From DASSUW01 sp963803335 (GTDB taxonomy: Bacteria; Actinomycetota; Thermoleophilia; Solirubrobacterales; Solirubrobacteraceae), in contig CAWDME010000013.1 of NCBI GenBank assembly GCA_963803335.1, forward strand, positions 186,001-250,000: a stretch of DNA of 64,000 nt, written 5' to 3'. The notes under the pieces were generated by a model, which was given only the letters and a program-made list of their open reading frames with translations, ran no database searches and was not told the origin of the DNA. Within the stretch, counting starts at the first letter, position 1, and each line of letters begins with the position of its first letter. This document shows positions 36,087 to 44,005 of the stretch, one piece after another. The position numbers and the translations under genes were made by a program.

Positions 36087-38335
36087 CCGCGGTGCCGGCG
36101 GCGCGCGCGCTCCCCAGCGACCCGACGCTGCCGGTACCCACCGCCCGCGGGCTCGCCTTCATGGCGCTCGCCGCGTTCGGCGTCCTGCACTGGATGGTTC
36201 TGCTCGACCCGTCGGAGCCGAGGCGCGCGATGTACGCGCTCGGCACTGCGATCATCGCGATCGGCGGGATGCTCGCCGCCGCGCGGCTCGGCCCGCGGCT
36301 GTCGCAGCTCGCGGCGGCCGGTGTGCTGGTCGTGGTGCTCGCGCTCGCGGTGCTCGGCGGCGGCGTGGCCGACGAGCTGCTGCGCCCCGACCGCTGGGGC
36401 GAGCTGTGGTCGGGCATCGGCCGCGGCCTGCAGGCGCTGCCCGGCGTGCGCGTGCCCTACGAGGGCGTCGACCAGTGGACGCGCGCGGTGATCGGCCTCG
36501 GCGGCACCGTGCTCGTCGCGGTCGCCGCGGCGTTGGCGTTCTGGCCGCGGCGTGGCCGGATCGGCTTCCCGGCCGTTGCGCTCGGCCTGCTCGTCGCCCT
36601 GTACGCGATCCCCGCCGTGGCGCTCGACTTCGAGAACGAGTTCCTGCGCGGCGCCGCGCTGGCACTGCTCGTGCTCGCGTTCCTGCGGCTCGAGAAGCTC
36701 CGGGTCGGCGATGCCGGCACCGCCGCGATCGTTGCCGTCGGCGTCGCCGTGCTGGCGTTGATGCTGGCGCCCGCGCTCGACAAGGACGCGCCGTGGTTTG
36801 ACTACGAGACGTGGGCGCTCGACGCCGCGTCGTCGAAGACGCTGTCGTTCTCGTGGGATCACAGCTACGGGCCGCTCGACTGGCCGCGCGACGGCCGCGA
36901 GCTGCTGCGCGTGCGGGCCGAGAAGCGCCCGGCGTACTGGAAGGCGGAGAACCTCGACGGCTTCGACGGCGCCCGCTGGCGGCAGATCGACGCCAACTTC
37001 GACGAGGCCTCGACACCCGCCGTCGCGGAGATGCTGATCACCAACACGCAGAGGATCCGCGTGACGATCCGCAACCTCTCGAGCATCGAGTTCATCACCG
37101 CAGGGGTGGCCGGCAGCGTCGACTCGCCGACGATCCGCGAGATCCCGCGCGGTGACGGCACGTGGACGGCGAGCCGGTCGCTGCGCCGCGGTGACGCCTA
37201 CACCGCCTCCGTCTACACGCCGCAGACCAACGAGGCACAGCGCCGCGCCGCGGGCGAGGACGGCCCGCGTGCCGACCTCGCGCGCTTCCGCCGCCTGTTC
37301 CTGCCGCCGGCGGGCACCGAGATCGGCCAGTCGGGCACGCCGCTGTACGCGTTCGACTTCCCGCCGTACGGCGATCACGTGACGCCGATCGCCGCCCGCA
37401 TGGAGGGCAACACGCAGTCGATCTCGCCGCTGTCGGCGCGGCGCCAGCTGCGCGTGGGCCCGTACCACCGCACGTGGGCGCTGGCGCAGCGGCTGATGGG
37501 GGAGTCCGAGACGCAGGAGGATTACGTCCAGGCCGTCCTCGCCTACCTGCGCCCGGGCTTTGGCTACAGCGAGTCGCCGCCGCGCTCGGCGGAGACGCTC
37601 GACGGCTTCCTGTTCGACGCCAAGACCGGCTACTGCCAGCAGTACTCGGGGGCGATGGCGCTGCTGCTGCGGATGGCCGGAATCCCGGCGCGCGTGTCCA
37701 CCGGCTTCACGTCCGGCTCGCTGGACGCCAAGACGCGCGAGTTCGTCGTGCGTGACCTCGACGCCCACTCGTGGGTCGAGGTCTGGTACCACGACATCGG
37801 CTGGGTCACGTTCGACCCGACACCCGCCAGCGCGCCCCCGCGCTCGCAGCCGAACGAGAACGGCACGACCAACCAGCCCGCAGGCTCGCTCGGGCCGCCC
37901 AGCCTCGGCGGCGACCGGCCGTCCGACCCCGGCCGGCGCTCGGGCGTGATCGAGCAGCACACGTGGTGGGGCTGGTACGCGCTCGCCGGCGTCGGCGTCG
38001 TGCTGCTGTTCGTCCTCGGCGCCGTGCTGTGGCGCCGCCGGCGCCGCCGCGCGGGCACACCGCCGGCCGCCATCGCCCTCGGCGAGCTCGAGCGCGCGCT
38101 GCGCCGCATGGGCGCCCTGCCCGCCGCCGGCACGACCCTGCAGGCGCTCGAGGGGCGTTTCGCCCGCTCGCCCGCCGCCGTCGGCTACGTGCGCGCGGTG
38201 CGCGACCTGCGCTACGGCGGCCGTCCCGCCACGCCGACGCGCGCGCAGCGCCGCGGCCTGCGCGGCGAGCTGGCCCGCGGCGGCGGCCCGATCGCGCGCC
38301 TGCGCGCGTGGTGGGCACTCCCGCCGCGCGGGTAG
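36083..38335 (+). CDS. Transglutaminase-like membrane protein (DUF3488/DUF4129 type)
   Basis: 750 residues. About seven N-terminal helices, an extracytoplasmic transglutaminase-like domain with the triad Cys (KTGYCQQYSGAMALLLR), His (LDAHSWVEVWY) and Asp (TFDPTP), a Pro/Gly-rich linker, another helix (WYALAGVGVVLLFVLGAVLW) followed by RRRRRR, and a cytoplasmic DUF4129-like tail. TTG 36083 overlaps the DUF58 stop (TTGA); GTG 36092 is an alternative. Probably works in cell-envelope processing with MoxR; substrate unknown. Confidence 0.9.
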   Translation: MTAVPAARALPSDPTLPVPTARGLAFMALAAFGVLHWMVLLDPSEPRRAMYALGTAIIAIGGMLAAARLGPRLSQLAAAGVLVVVLALAVLGGGVADELLRPDRWGELWSGIGRGLQALPGVRVPYEGVDQWTRAVIGLGGTVLVAVAAALAFWPRRGRIGFPAVALGLLVALYAIPAVALDFENEFLRGAALALLVLAFLRLEKLRVGDAGTAAIVAVGVAVLALMLAPALDKDAPWFDYETWALDAASSKTLSFSWDHSYGPLDWPRDGRELLRVRAEKRPAYWKAENLDGFDGARWRQIDANFDEASTPAVAEMLITNTQRIRVTIRNLSSIEFITAGVAGSVDSPTIREIPRGDGTWTASRSLRRGDAYTASVYTPQTNEAQRRAAGEDGPRADLARFRRLFLPPAGTEIGQSGTPLYAFDFPPYGDHVTPIAARMEGNTQSISPLSARRQLRVGPYHRTWALAQRLMGESETQEDYVQAVLAYLRPGFGYSESPPRSAETLDGFLFDAKTGYCQQYSGAMALLLRMAGIPARVSTGFTSGSLDAKTREFVVRDLDAHSWVEVWYHDIGWVTFDPTPASAPPRSQPNENGTTNQPAGSLGPPSLGGDRPSDPGRRSGVIEQHTWWGWYALAGVGVVLLFVLGAVLWRRRRRRAGTPPAAIALGELERALRRMGALPAAGTTLQALEGRFARSPAAVGYVRAVRDLRYGGRPATPTRAQRRGLRGELARGGGPIARLRAWWALPPRG

Positions 38336-38365
38336 CGCCGGCGAACCCGGCTCCGTGCTGGATTT

Positions 38366-38382
38366 GGGTCGCAGAGCGACCC
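38366..38382 (+). terminator. Hairpin after the transglutaminase gene
   Basis: GGGTCGC-AGA-GCGACCC, a 7-bp stem with a short TT after it. It lies 30 bp past the stop and before the TPR gene promoter. Confidence 0.5.
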
Positions 38383-38438
38383 TTCGCCCGCGGATCTCGC
38401 ACCGCGGATCGACCCTCGCCGCCCTACCCAGCCCGGTC

Positions 38439-38444
38439 TACACT
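38439..38444 (+). promoter_or_regulatory. Probable -10 box (TACACT) of the TPR gene
   Basis: TACACT lies 11 nt before ATG 38456; no convincing -35 and no ribosome-binding site are seen. The leader would be only about 4-5 nt. Confidence 0.35.
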
Positions 38445-38455
38445 CGACTGTTCCG

Positions 38456-38815
38456 ATGGACGACGTATACGACCTCTTCAAGCGCGGCACGGCGCTCCTC
38501 GAGGCGGGGGAGTTCCACCAGGCCACGGTGCCGCTGTCGAAGGCAGCCGGGCTCGAGCCGGAGAAGACGTCGATCCGCGAGGCGCTCGGCCGGGCCTACT
38601 TCCGCTCGCGCCAGTTCGAGGCCGCGCGGGTCGAGTTCGAGGCGGTCGTCGACCGTGCGCCGACCAACGACTACGCGCTGTTCTGCCTCGGCCGCGCGCT
38701 GCTCGAGCTGGGCCGGCCGAAGGAGGCGCGCAAGCCGCTCGCGCTCGCTGCGCAACTGCGTCCGGAGCGCCGTGACTACCGCATCTACAGGGAGCGTGCA
38801 GCCAAGGCGGCGTGA
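38456..38815 (+). CDS. Tetratricopeptide-repeat protein
   Basis: 119 residues. Three TPR units in series: VYDLFKRGTALLEAGEFHQA, SIREALGRAYFRSRQFEAARVEFE and DYALFCLGRALLELGRPKEARKPL, with consensus Gly, Ala and Pro positions. It has no signal peptide or helix, so it is cytosolic and probably a protein-binding scaffold. The partner is unknown. It stands alone between two hairpins and just before the rimP leader. Confidence 0.85.
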   Translation: MDDVYDLFKRGTALLEAGEFHQATVPLSKAAGLEPEKTSIREALGRAYFRSRQFEAARVEFEAVVDRAPTNDYALFCLGRALLELGRPKEARKPLALAAQLRPERRDYRIYRERAAKAA

Positions 38816-38827
38816 GCGGTCTGGTGC

Positions 38828-38915
38828 TATAACACGCACACAGCTTTTTCGCGGCCGCATGGCCAAAGAAAGCGGGCGCTCGCCCGCTTTTTTGTTGATA
38901 TGGGAGTGACGTGAC
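38828..38915 (+). promoter_or_regulatory. rimP leader with extended -10 promoter
   Basis: TGCTATAAC (38826-38834 region; -10 TATAAC at 38828-38833 with the extended TG) is the best promoter-like element here. The leader of about 75 nt contains an intrinsic terminator (38871-38893) 22 nt before rimP. GCTTTTT (38843-38849) can pair with AAGAAAGC (38866-38873), which would disturb the terminator's left arm, so attenuation is possible. Confidence 0.45.
38865..38893 (+). terminator. Intrinsic terminator in the rimP leader
   Basis: AGCGGGCG-CT-CGCCCGCT is a perfect 8-bp stem (a tetraloop in practice), preceded by AAAGAA and followed by six T. It is the clearest Rho-independent terminator in the window. 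It ends TPR-gene transcripts or attenuates rimP-nusA-infB. Confidence 0.8.
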
Positions 38916-39332
38916 ATGAGTGCCATCCAGGAAGACATCGAAGCCCGGCTCGCCGAGGCCGAGCCCGAGGTCGAGGTGCTCCTGGCGGAGGTCGTCGGGG
39001 GTCGCCTCGTGCGGCTGTTCATCGACCATCCGAAGGGCGTCACGCTCGAGCTCTGCGAACGGGTGACCAAGCAGCTGCCGGAGGTGCGCGAGAAGTACGC
39101 CCTCGAGGTCTCGTCGCCCGGCACGGAGCGTCCGCTGACCAAGCCTGAGCACTTCCGCCGCTTTCTCGGCCACCGCGCCAAGGTCCGCACGCGCGGTGAC
39201 CACGACGGGCGGCGCTCGTTCACCGGCGAGCTGCTCGACGCCGGCGACGACGGGGTGACCGTCGCCGCCGAGACGGGGGTCGTTTCGATCCCGTACGCCG
39301 AGATCCACCGATCCAACCTCTTGGGGGACTGA
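38916..39332 (+). CDS. rimP: Ribosome maturation factor RimP
   Basis: 138 residues. The N-terminal alpha/beta domain (EVEVLLAEVVGGRLVRLFID, CERVTKQL) and the signature YALEVSSPGTERPL are followed by an SH3-like C-terminal domain (FTGELLDAGDDGV, IPYAEIHRSNLL). It is needed for 30S subunit assembly. It is first in the rimP-nusA-infB operon and follows a leader with an intrinsic terminator. Confidence 0.94.
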   Translation: MSAIQEDIEARLAEAEPEVEVLLAEVVGGRLVRLFIDHPKGVTLELCERVTKQLPEVREKYALEVSSPGTERPLTKPEHFRRFLGHRAKVRTRGDHDGRRSFTGELLDAGDDGVTVAAETGVVSIPYAEIHRSNLLGD

Positions 39333-39337
39333 GGAGC

Positions 39338-40618
39338 ATGTCGCAAGAGATCGTCGACGCCGTCCGCGTCCTGGGACGCGAGAAGGGGATCTCCGAGGAG
39401 AAGCTCATGCTCGCCCTGGAGGACGCGCTTCTCTCGGCCTACAAGAAGCAGCCCGGCGCGGCCCGCTACGCCCGCGTGCGGATGGATCGCGATAGCGGTG
39501 ACTTCCGCGTCGACGAGCTGCTGTTGCCGCCCGATCTCGAGGAGCAGCTGCTCGACGAGGCCGAGGAGGCGGCGACGCTCGAGGAGCGCCGCGTGGACCC
39601 GGAGACCGGCGAGGTCATCATCCCCGAGGCCCCCGACATCGACCCGGCGCGCCTGGCCGAGTTCGAGGGCCAGATCGACACCCGCGACGTCACGCCGCAC
39701 GACTTCGGGCGCATCGCAGCGCAGACGGCCAAGCAGGTGATCCTGCAGCGGATCCGCGAGGCCGAGCGCGACATGATGTTCGAGGAGTACCGCGACCGGG
39801 TGGGCGAGCTGATCACCGGCATCGTCCAGCAGTCCGACTCCCGCTACACGCTCGTGCAGCTGCGCGAGCGCGTCGAGGCGCTGCTGCCCAAGTCCGAGCA
39901 GGTCGACGGCGAGCGCTACGACCACTCGCAGCGCATCAAGGCCGTCATCAAGGAGGTCTCCTCGTCGACCCGCGGGCCGAGCATCATCGTCTCGCGCCGC
40001 GACCCCGAGCTGATCAAGAAGCTGTTCGAGCTCGAGGTGCCGGAGATCGCCGACGGGCTGGTGGAGATCACCAACGTCGCCCGCGAGCCGGGCTACCGGT
40101 CGAAGATCGCGGTCGTCTCGCATGCCGACGGGGTCGACCCGGTCGGCGCCTGCGTCGGTCCTCGTGGCTCGCGTGTGCGCATGGTCGTGTCCGAGTTGCG
40201 CGGCGAGAAGATCGACATCATCCCGTACAACGACGAGCCGGCCCGCTTCGTCGCCAAGGCGCTCAGCCCGGCCCGCGTGCGCGAGGTACTGGTCGACGAC
40301 GACGGCAAGCAGGCGACGGTGATCGTGCCCGACGACCAGCTGTCGCTGGCCATCGGCCGCGAGGGCCAGAACGCCCGGCTCGCCGCCCGGCTGACCGGCT
40401 GGCGCGTCGACATCCGCTCCGAGACCGAGTTCTCCAAGCAGGAGACCGAGGGCGGCTACGGCGAGGAGGACGCCGAGGACGTCGGCGGCCGCTGCCACGC
40501 GATCCTCGCGAACGGCCGCCGCTGCCCGAACGCTGCGCTGCCCAACTCGCGCTACTGCGGCCTCGACACGCACCAGGCGCTCGAGGGCAAGGACACCGAC
40601 GTCGTCGGGCAGACTTAG
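39338..40618 (+). CDS. nusA: Transcription factor NusA with C-terminal zinc-finger-like tail
   Basis: 426 residues, longer than the usual 340 or so of Gram-positive NusA. The N-terminal RNAP-binding domain has EKLMLALEDALLSAYKKQ. An S1 region follows, then two KH domains (HADGVDPVGACVGPRGSRV with key part GACVGPRG; LSLAIGREGQNARLAARLTGWRVDI with key part AIGREGQNARLA). After a Glu-rich linker comes an added C386-x9-C396-x10-C407-x4-H412 cluster (RCHAILANGRRCPN...YCGLDTH). It controls pausing, termination and antitermination. Its TAG stop is immediately followed by a palindromic repeat and the in-frame YlxR sequence. Confidence 0.95.
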   Translation: MSQEIVDAVRVLGREKGISEEKLMLALEDALLSAYKKQPGAARYARVRMDRDSGDFRVDELLLPPDLEEQLLDEAEEAATLEERRVDPETGEVIIPEAPDIDPARLAEFEGQIDTRDVTPHDFGRIAAQTAKQVILQRIREAERDMMFEEYRDRVGELITGIVQQSDSRYTLVQLRERVEALLPKSEQVDGERYDHSQRIKAVIKEVSSSTRGPSIIVSRRDPELIKKLFELEVPEIADGLVEITNVAREPGYRSKIAVVSHADGVDPVGACVGPRGSRVRMVVSELRGEKIDIIPYNDEPARFVAKALSPARVREVLVDDDGKQATVIVPDDQLSLAIGREGQNARLAARLTGWRVDIRSETEFSKQETEGGYGEEDAEDVGGRCHAILANGRRCPNAALPNSRYCGLDTHQALEGKDTDVVGQT

Positions 40619-40633
40619 TGGGGACAGTCCCCA
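40619..40633 (+). repeat. GGGGACAGTCCCC palindrome, copy 1
   Basis: TGGGGACAGTCCCCA begins on the base after the nusA stop codon. It is self-complementary apart from the centre. A second copy in the same orientation starts 50 bp on. It resembles REP-like intergenic repeats. Confidence 0.7.
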
Positions 40634-40668
40634 GCCAGCGGGGCGACGGTTCCAACGATTGCGGCTAG

Positions 40669-40682
40669 GGGGACAGTCCCCA
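40669..40682 (+). repeat. GGGGACAGTCCCC palindrome, copy 2
   Basis: GGGGACAGTCCCCA, the same core as copy 1 and in the same orientation. Its ...GTC codon (40676-40678) falls exactly where the ylxR start codon would be expected. Confidence 0.7.
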
Positions 40683-40939
40683 CTCGTCGCTGCGCGGGGT
40701 GCGGCGAGCGCGCCCCGCAAGCGGAACTTCGGCGCTTCGCTACCGTGGGGGGTCGCGTCGTGCCCGATCCCGACCGGCGGCTCGCCGGTCGCGGGGCTTG
40801 GGTGCACCCCATACGTGATTGCTTCGACGCCGCGTGCGCCAAGCGCGGCTTCAATCGGGCCTTCCGAGCGCCCGTGACCATCCCCAAGGACACCGTAGAC
40901 TTCACTGATACATGGCCAAGAAGCGCGTCCACGAGCTAG
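40676..40939 (+). CDS. ylxR: YlxR (RnpM-like) RNA-binding protein; start codon unclear
   Basis: 87 residues if counted from GTC 40676. The sequence is plainly YlxR: RRCAGCGERAPQAELRRFA (C6-x2-C9), PDPDRRLAGRGAWVHP (the GRGA-[YW]-xxP motif) and DCFDAACAKRGFNRAFRAP. It overlaps infB by 28 nt and occupies the usual place between nusA and infB. There is no ATG, GTG or TTG between the nusA stop and the CxxC motif; the first GTG (40745) comes after it. The frame is the same as nusA and open from the nusA UAG onwards. It may be made by readthrough, by an odd start (GTC 40676, ATT 40658), or not at all. Family function: RNA-binding partner linked to RNase P. Confidence 0.75.
   Translation, partial: VPTRRCAGCGERAPQAELRRFATVGGRVVPDPDRRLAGRGAWVHPIRDCFDAACAKRGFNRAFRAPVTIPKDTVDFTDTWPRSASTS
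40874..40901 (+). promoter_or_regulatory. Possible internal promoter for infB
   Basis: GTGACC (40874-40879), 16 nt, TAGACT (40896-40901), then 10 nt to ATG 40912. The spacing and -10 match those of the mihF promoter. No ribosome-binding site is seen before infB. Confidence 0.4.
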
Positions 40940-43338
40940 CCAAGCAGTACGACATGCCCTCCGCGGAGGTCATGAAGCGCCTGAACGCCTATGGCCTCAA
41001 CGTCAAGGCGTCGGCGTCTGCCGTGGACGAGCACGAGGCCGAGCGCGCGCTCACCGGCAAGCCGCCGAAGCAGGAGTCCAACGGCAAGCCGTCCGACGGG
41101 CCGCAGCGCCCGCGCCAGCCGCAGCAGACCGGCATGGGCTTCGACCGCCCGGCAACCGAGACCGCGCGCCAGCGGCTCGAGGAGCGCCAGCAGCGCGCGC
41201 AGGCCGCGCAGGCCGCGCGCCAGCAGTCGCAGGCGAAGGCGAAGGACGCCAAGAAGGACGGGCCCAAGCCCCGCAATGGCGGCCCGGCCGATGGCCAGGC
41301 GCCGGACGCGAAGCCTCAGGGTGACGGCCAGGGTGGCGGCGAGCGCCGCCAGCGGCCGACGCGCTCCTCACTGCAGGGTGAGCGCGCCCCGGGCACCACC
41401 GGCGGTGTGCGCCGCGTTGTCATCGACTCGCAGGCCGCGCGCCGTGGGCCCGGCGGGCCCGGCGGTGGTCCCGGTGGCGGACCGGGCGGTCCGATCCGCC
41501 GTCCGCCCCGACGCGGTGGCCGGCGCCGGCGCGGCGCCTACGTGGAGCCGGAGGCCCAGGACGTCGCGTCGCTCAAGGCCGACGTCATCAAGGTCAACTC
41601 GGGGTCGACGGTCAAGGACGTCGGCGAGTACCTCGGCGTCCCGGTCCCCGAGATCATCAAGAAGCTCATGAGCCTGGGGGAGATGGCGACGCTCACCCAG
41701 ACGCTGTCCGACGACGCGATCCAGGTGCTCGCGGACGAGTTCGACAAGGAGATCGAGGTCGTCCACGCCGCCGACGAGGCGGGCGACGAGCCCGAGTTCG
41801 AGGACACCGACGAGGAGCTCGAGCCGCGCCCGCCGGTCGTGACGATCATGGGCCACGTCGACCACGGCAAGACCTCGTTGCTCGACGCGATCCGCGAGAC
41901 CGAGGTGGCCGCGGGAGAGGCCGGCGGCATCACCCAGCACATCGGCGCCTACCAGGTCCACAAGGACGACAAGACGATCACCTTCCTCGACACGCCGGGC
42001 CACGAGGCGTTCACCGCCATGCGTGCCCGCGGCGCCCAGTCGACCGACATCGCGGTGATCGTGGTCGCGGCCGACGACGGCGTGAAGCCGCAGACGCGTG
42101 AGGCCGTCGACCACGCCAAGGCGGCCGAGGTGCCGATGCTCGTGGCGGTCAACAAAATCGACAAGGAGGGCGCGCAGCCCGAGCGCGTCCGCCAGGAGAT
42201 GACCCAGCTCGGCCTCCAGCCCGAGGAGTGGGGCGGCGAGACCATGTTCGTCGACGTCTCCGCCAAGACCCACGACGGGCTCGACGACCTGCTGGAGTCG
42301 ATCCTCCTGCTCGCCGAGGTCGAGGAGCTCAAGGCCAACCCCGACACCGAGGCGTCGGGCGTGGTCATCGAGTCCAAGCTCGACCCAGGCCGCGGCGCGG
42401 TGGTCACGGTGCTCGTCCAGCGCGGCACGCTGCATGTCGGCGACGCGATCGTGGCCGGCGCCCACTGGGGCCGCGTCCGCGCGATGCAGGACTACACCGG
42501 CACGCGCGTGAAGGTGGCCGAGCCGTCGCAGCCGGTCGAGGTCCTGGGCTTCGACTCGGTCCCGGAGGCCGGCGAGTACGCACGCGTGGTGGAGAACGAC
42601 CGGCGCGCCCGGCAGCTCGCGAACGAGCGCGCGACGCGCCTCAAGCTCGAGCAGCAGGCCCGCCGCGGCGGCCGCAAGGTGTCGCTGGAGACGATCTTCG
42701 ACCAGTACCGGGCGGCGGAGCTGCAGGAGCTCGCACTGGTCCTCAAGGCCGACGTGTCCGGTTCGCTGGAGGCGTTCGAGGACGAGATCGCCAAGCTGCC
42801 GCAGGCTGACGTGCAGGTACAGGTCATCTCCTCCGGCGTGGGCGGGATCACCGAGTCCGACGTCAACCTGGCCGCGGCCTCGGACGCCGTCGTCATTGGG
42901 TTCAACGTGCGGCCCGTCGGCGAGGCGGCCGCGGTGGCCGACCGCGAGGGCGTCGAGATCCGCACCTACTCGGTCATCTACCGCGCCTTCGAGGACCTGC
43001 GCGACGCCATGCAGGGCATGCTCGCGCCCGAGGAGGTCGAGGAGACGGTCGGCGAGGTCGAGGTCCGGGCGATCTTCAAGGCCTCGCGCGTCGGCACGAT
43101 CGCGGGCTCGTACGTGACCGACGGCAAGGTCACGCGCGGCGCCAAGGTCCGCCTGGTGCGCGACGGCGCAGTCGTCTACGACGGCCAGATCGCATCGCTG
43201 CGGCGCGGCTCGGACGACGTGCGCGAGGTGGCCGCCGGGTTCGAGTGCGGCATCGTGCTCCAGAACTACGCGGACATCAAGGAAGGCGACCAGCTCGAGG
43301 TCTACGAGACCCGGCAGGTCGAGCGCACGCTCTCCTAA
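40912..43338 (+). CDS. infB: Translation initiation factor IF-2
   Basis: 808 residues. It starts with the IF2_N fold (KKRVHELAKQYDMPSAEVMK), then a Pro/Gln/Arg/Gly-rich linker with GGPGG repeats. The GTPase domain has G1 GHVDHGKTS, G3 DTPGHEAF and G4 NKID. Domains II-IV follow to the end (ECGIVLQNYADIKEGDQLEVYE, key part GIVLQNYADIKEGD). It delivers initiator tRNA to the ribosome. It overlaps the end of ylxR by 28 nt; a TAGACT box 10 nt upstream suggests its own promoter. Confidence 0.96.
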   Translation: MAKKRVHELAKQYDMPSAEVMKRLNAYGLNVKASASAVDEHEAERALTGKPPKQESNGKPSDGPQRPRQPQQTGMGFDRPATETARQRLEERQQRAQAAQAARQQSQAKAKDAKKDGPKPRNGGPADGQAPDAKPQGDGQGGGERRQRPTRSSLQGERAPGTTGGVRRVVIDSQAARRGPGGPGGGPGGGPGGPIRRPPRRGGRRRRGAYVEPEAQDVASLKADVIKVNSGSTVKDVGEYLGVPVPEIIKKLMSLGEMATLTQTLSDDAIQVLADEFDKEIEVVHAADEAGDEPEFEDTDEELEPRPPVVTIMGHVDHGKTSLLDAIRETEVAAGEAGGITQHIGAYQVHKDDKTITFLDTPGHEAFTAMRARGAQSTDIAVIVVAADDGVKPQTREAVDHAKAAEVPMLVAVNKIDKEGAQPERVRQEMTQLGLQPEEWGGETMFVDVSAKTHDGLDDLLESILLLAEVEELKANPDTEASGVVIESKLDPGRGAVVTVLVQRGTLHVGDAIVAGAHWGRVRAMQDYTGTRVKVAEPSQPVEVLGFDSVPEAGEYARVVENDRRARQLANERATRLKLEQQARRGGRKVSLETIFDQYRAAELQELALVLKADVSGSLEAFEDEIAKLPQADVQVQVISSGVGGITESDVNLAAASDAVVIGFNVRPVGEAAAVADREGVEIRTYSVIYRAFEDLRDAMQGMLAPEEVEETVGEVEVRAIFKASRVGTIAGSYVTDGKVTRGAKVRLVRDGAVVYDGQIASLRRGSDDVREVAAGFECGIVLQNYADIKEGDQLEVYETRQVERTLS

Positions 43339-43343
43339 CCGAC

Positions 43344-43661
43344 GTGAGTGAGCCGGCTTTCGTCGCGCTCATGCGTGTGCACCTCCACTTTCCCGACGTC
43401 GGCTCGCTGAAGGGCAAGCGTGCCGAGCTCAACCGCGTGAAGGCGCATCTGCGGGACCGCTGCGGCGCCACGGTGGCCGAGGTCGCGCACCAGGACACCT
43501 GGCAACGATCGACGCTCGCGGTGGCCGTGGCGGGCGGCTCCGAGGGGCGCTGTGTCGATGCTGCCGACAACGTGGTCCGCTACCTCGAGGCGCGCTTCCC
43601 ACAGGGCGTGCGCGTCGAGCGACGTGTCGCGTCATGGAACGACCTGGAGTCACTACGATGA
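43344..43661 (+). CDS. ylxP: DUF503 / YlxP-like protein
   Basis: 105 residues. FVALMRVHLHFPDVGSLKGKR is the DUF503 opening (key part SLKGKRAELNRVKAHLRDR), followed by VAEVAHQDTWQRSTLAVAVAGG, a ferredoxin-like fold. It sits between infB and rbfA as in many Gram-positive genomes, and its exact role in translation is not settled. GTG 43344 lies 5 nt after the infB stop; the stop overlaps rbfA (ATGA). Confidence 0.9.
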   Translation: MSEPAFVALMRVHLHFPDVGSLKGKRAELNRVKAHLRDRCGATVAEVAHQDTWQRSTLAVAVAGGSEGRCVDAADNVVRYLEARFPQGVRVERRVASWNDLESLR

Positions 43662-44005
43662 CCAGCGACCGGATGCGTCGCGTCGACGAGGCTATGAGGG
43701 AAGTCCTCTCGGTCGCGATCACTTCGGAGCTCAAGGATCCACGGGTCGGGTTCGTGACGGTTACGTCAGTCGATACATCTCCAGACCTGCGCCAAGCGCG
43801 GGTGTACGTGTCCGTTCTCGGCACCGATTCCGAGCGCCGCCGCTCACTCGACGGCCTGCGCTCGGCGCACGGCTACCTCCAGCGGCGGGTGGCCGACGAG
43901 CTCCACATCAAGCACACCCCGACGCTCGACTTCGTGTACGACGACACCGCCGACCGGGCGATGCGGATCGACGAGCTGCTCGAGCGCGAGACCGGATCCG
44001 ACTGA
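43658..44005 (+). CDS. rbfA: Ribosome-binding factor A
   Basis: 115 residues. RMRRVDEAMREVLSVAI, ELKDPRVGFVTVTSVDTSPDL (key part KDPRVGFVTVT), ARVYVSVLG and TPTLDFVYDDTADRA are the RbfA signatures of a KH-like domain. It helps mature the 16S rRNA 5' end. It overlaps ylxP and the following nrnA-like gene by a few bases. Confidence 0.94.
   Translation: MTSDRMRRVDEAMREVLSVAITSELKDPRVGFVTVTSVDTSPDLRQARVYVSVLGTDSERRRSLDGLRSAHGYLQRRVADELHIKHTPTLDFVYDDTADRAMRIDELLERETGSD

Noticed and set aside
34982..37960. A 992-codon antisense open frame over the DUF58 and transglutaminase genes
   Set aside because: Low-complexity shadow of two clear membrane proteins; no motif of its own.
40659..40877. An alternative open frame starting at TTG 40659 between nusA and infB
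   Set aside because: It is out of frame with the YlxR motifs and encodes no recognisable protein; the YlxR frame explains the conserved residues.
41440..41520. GGPGG repeats in infB as a DNA repeat or CRISPR-like array
   Set aside because: They are codons of the Gly/Pro-rich IF-2 linker; there are no regular spacers.
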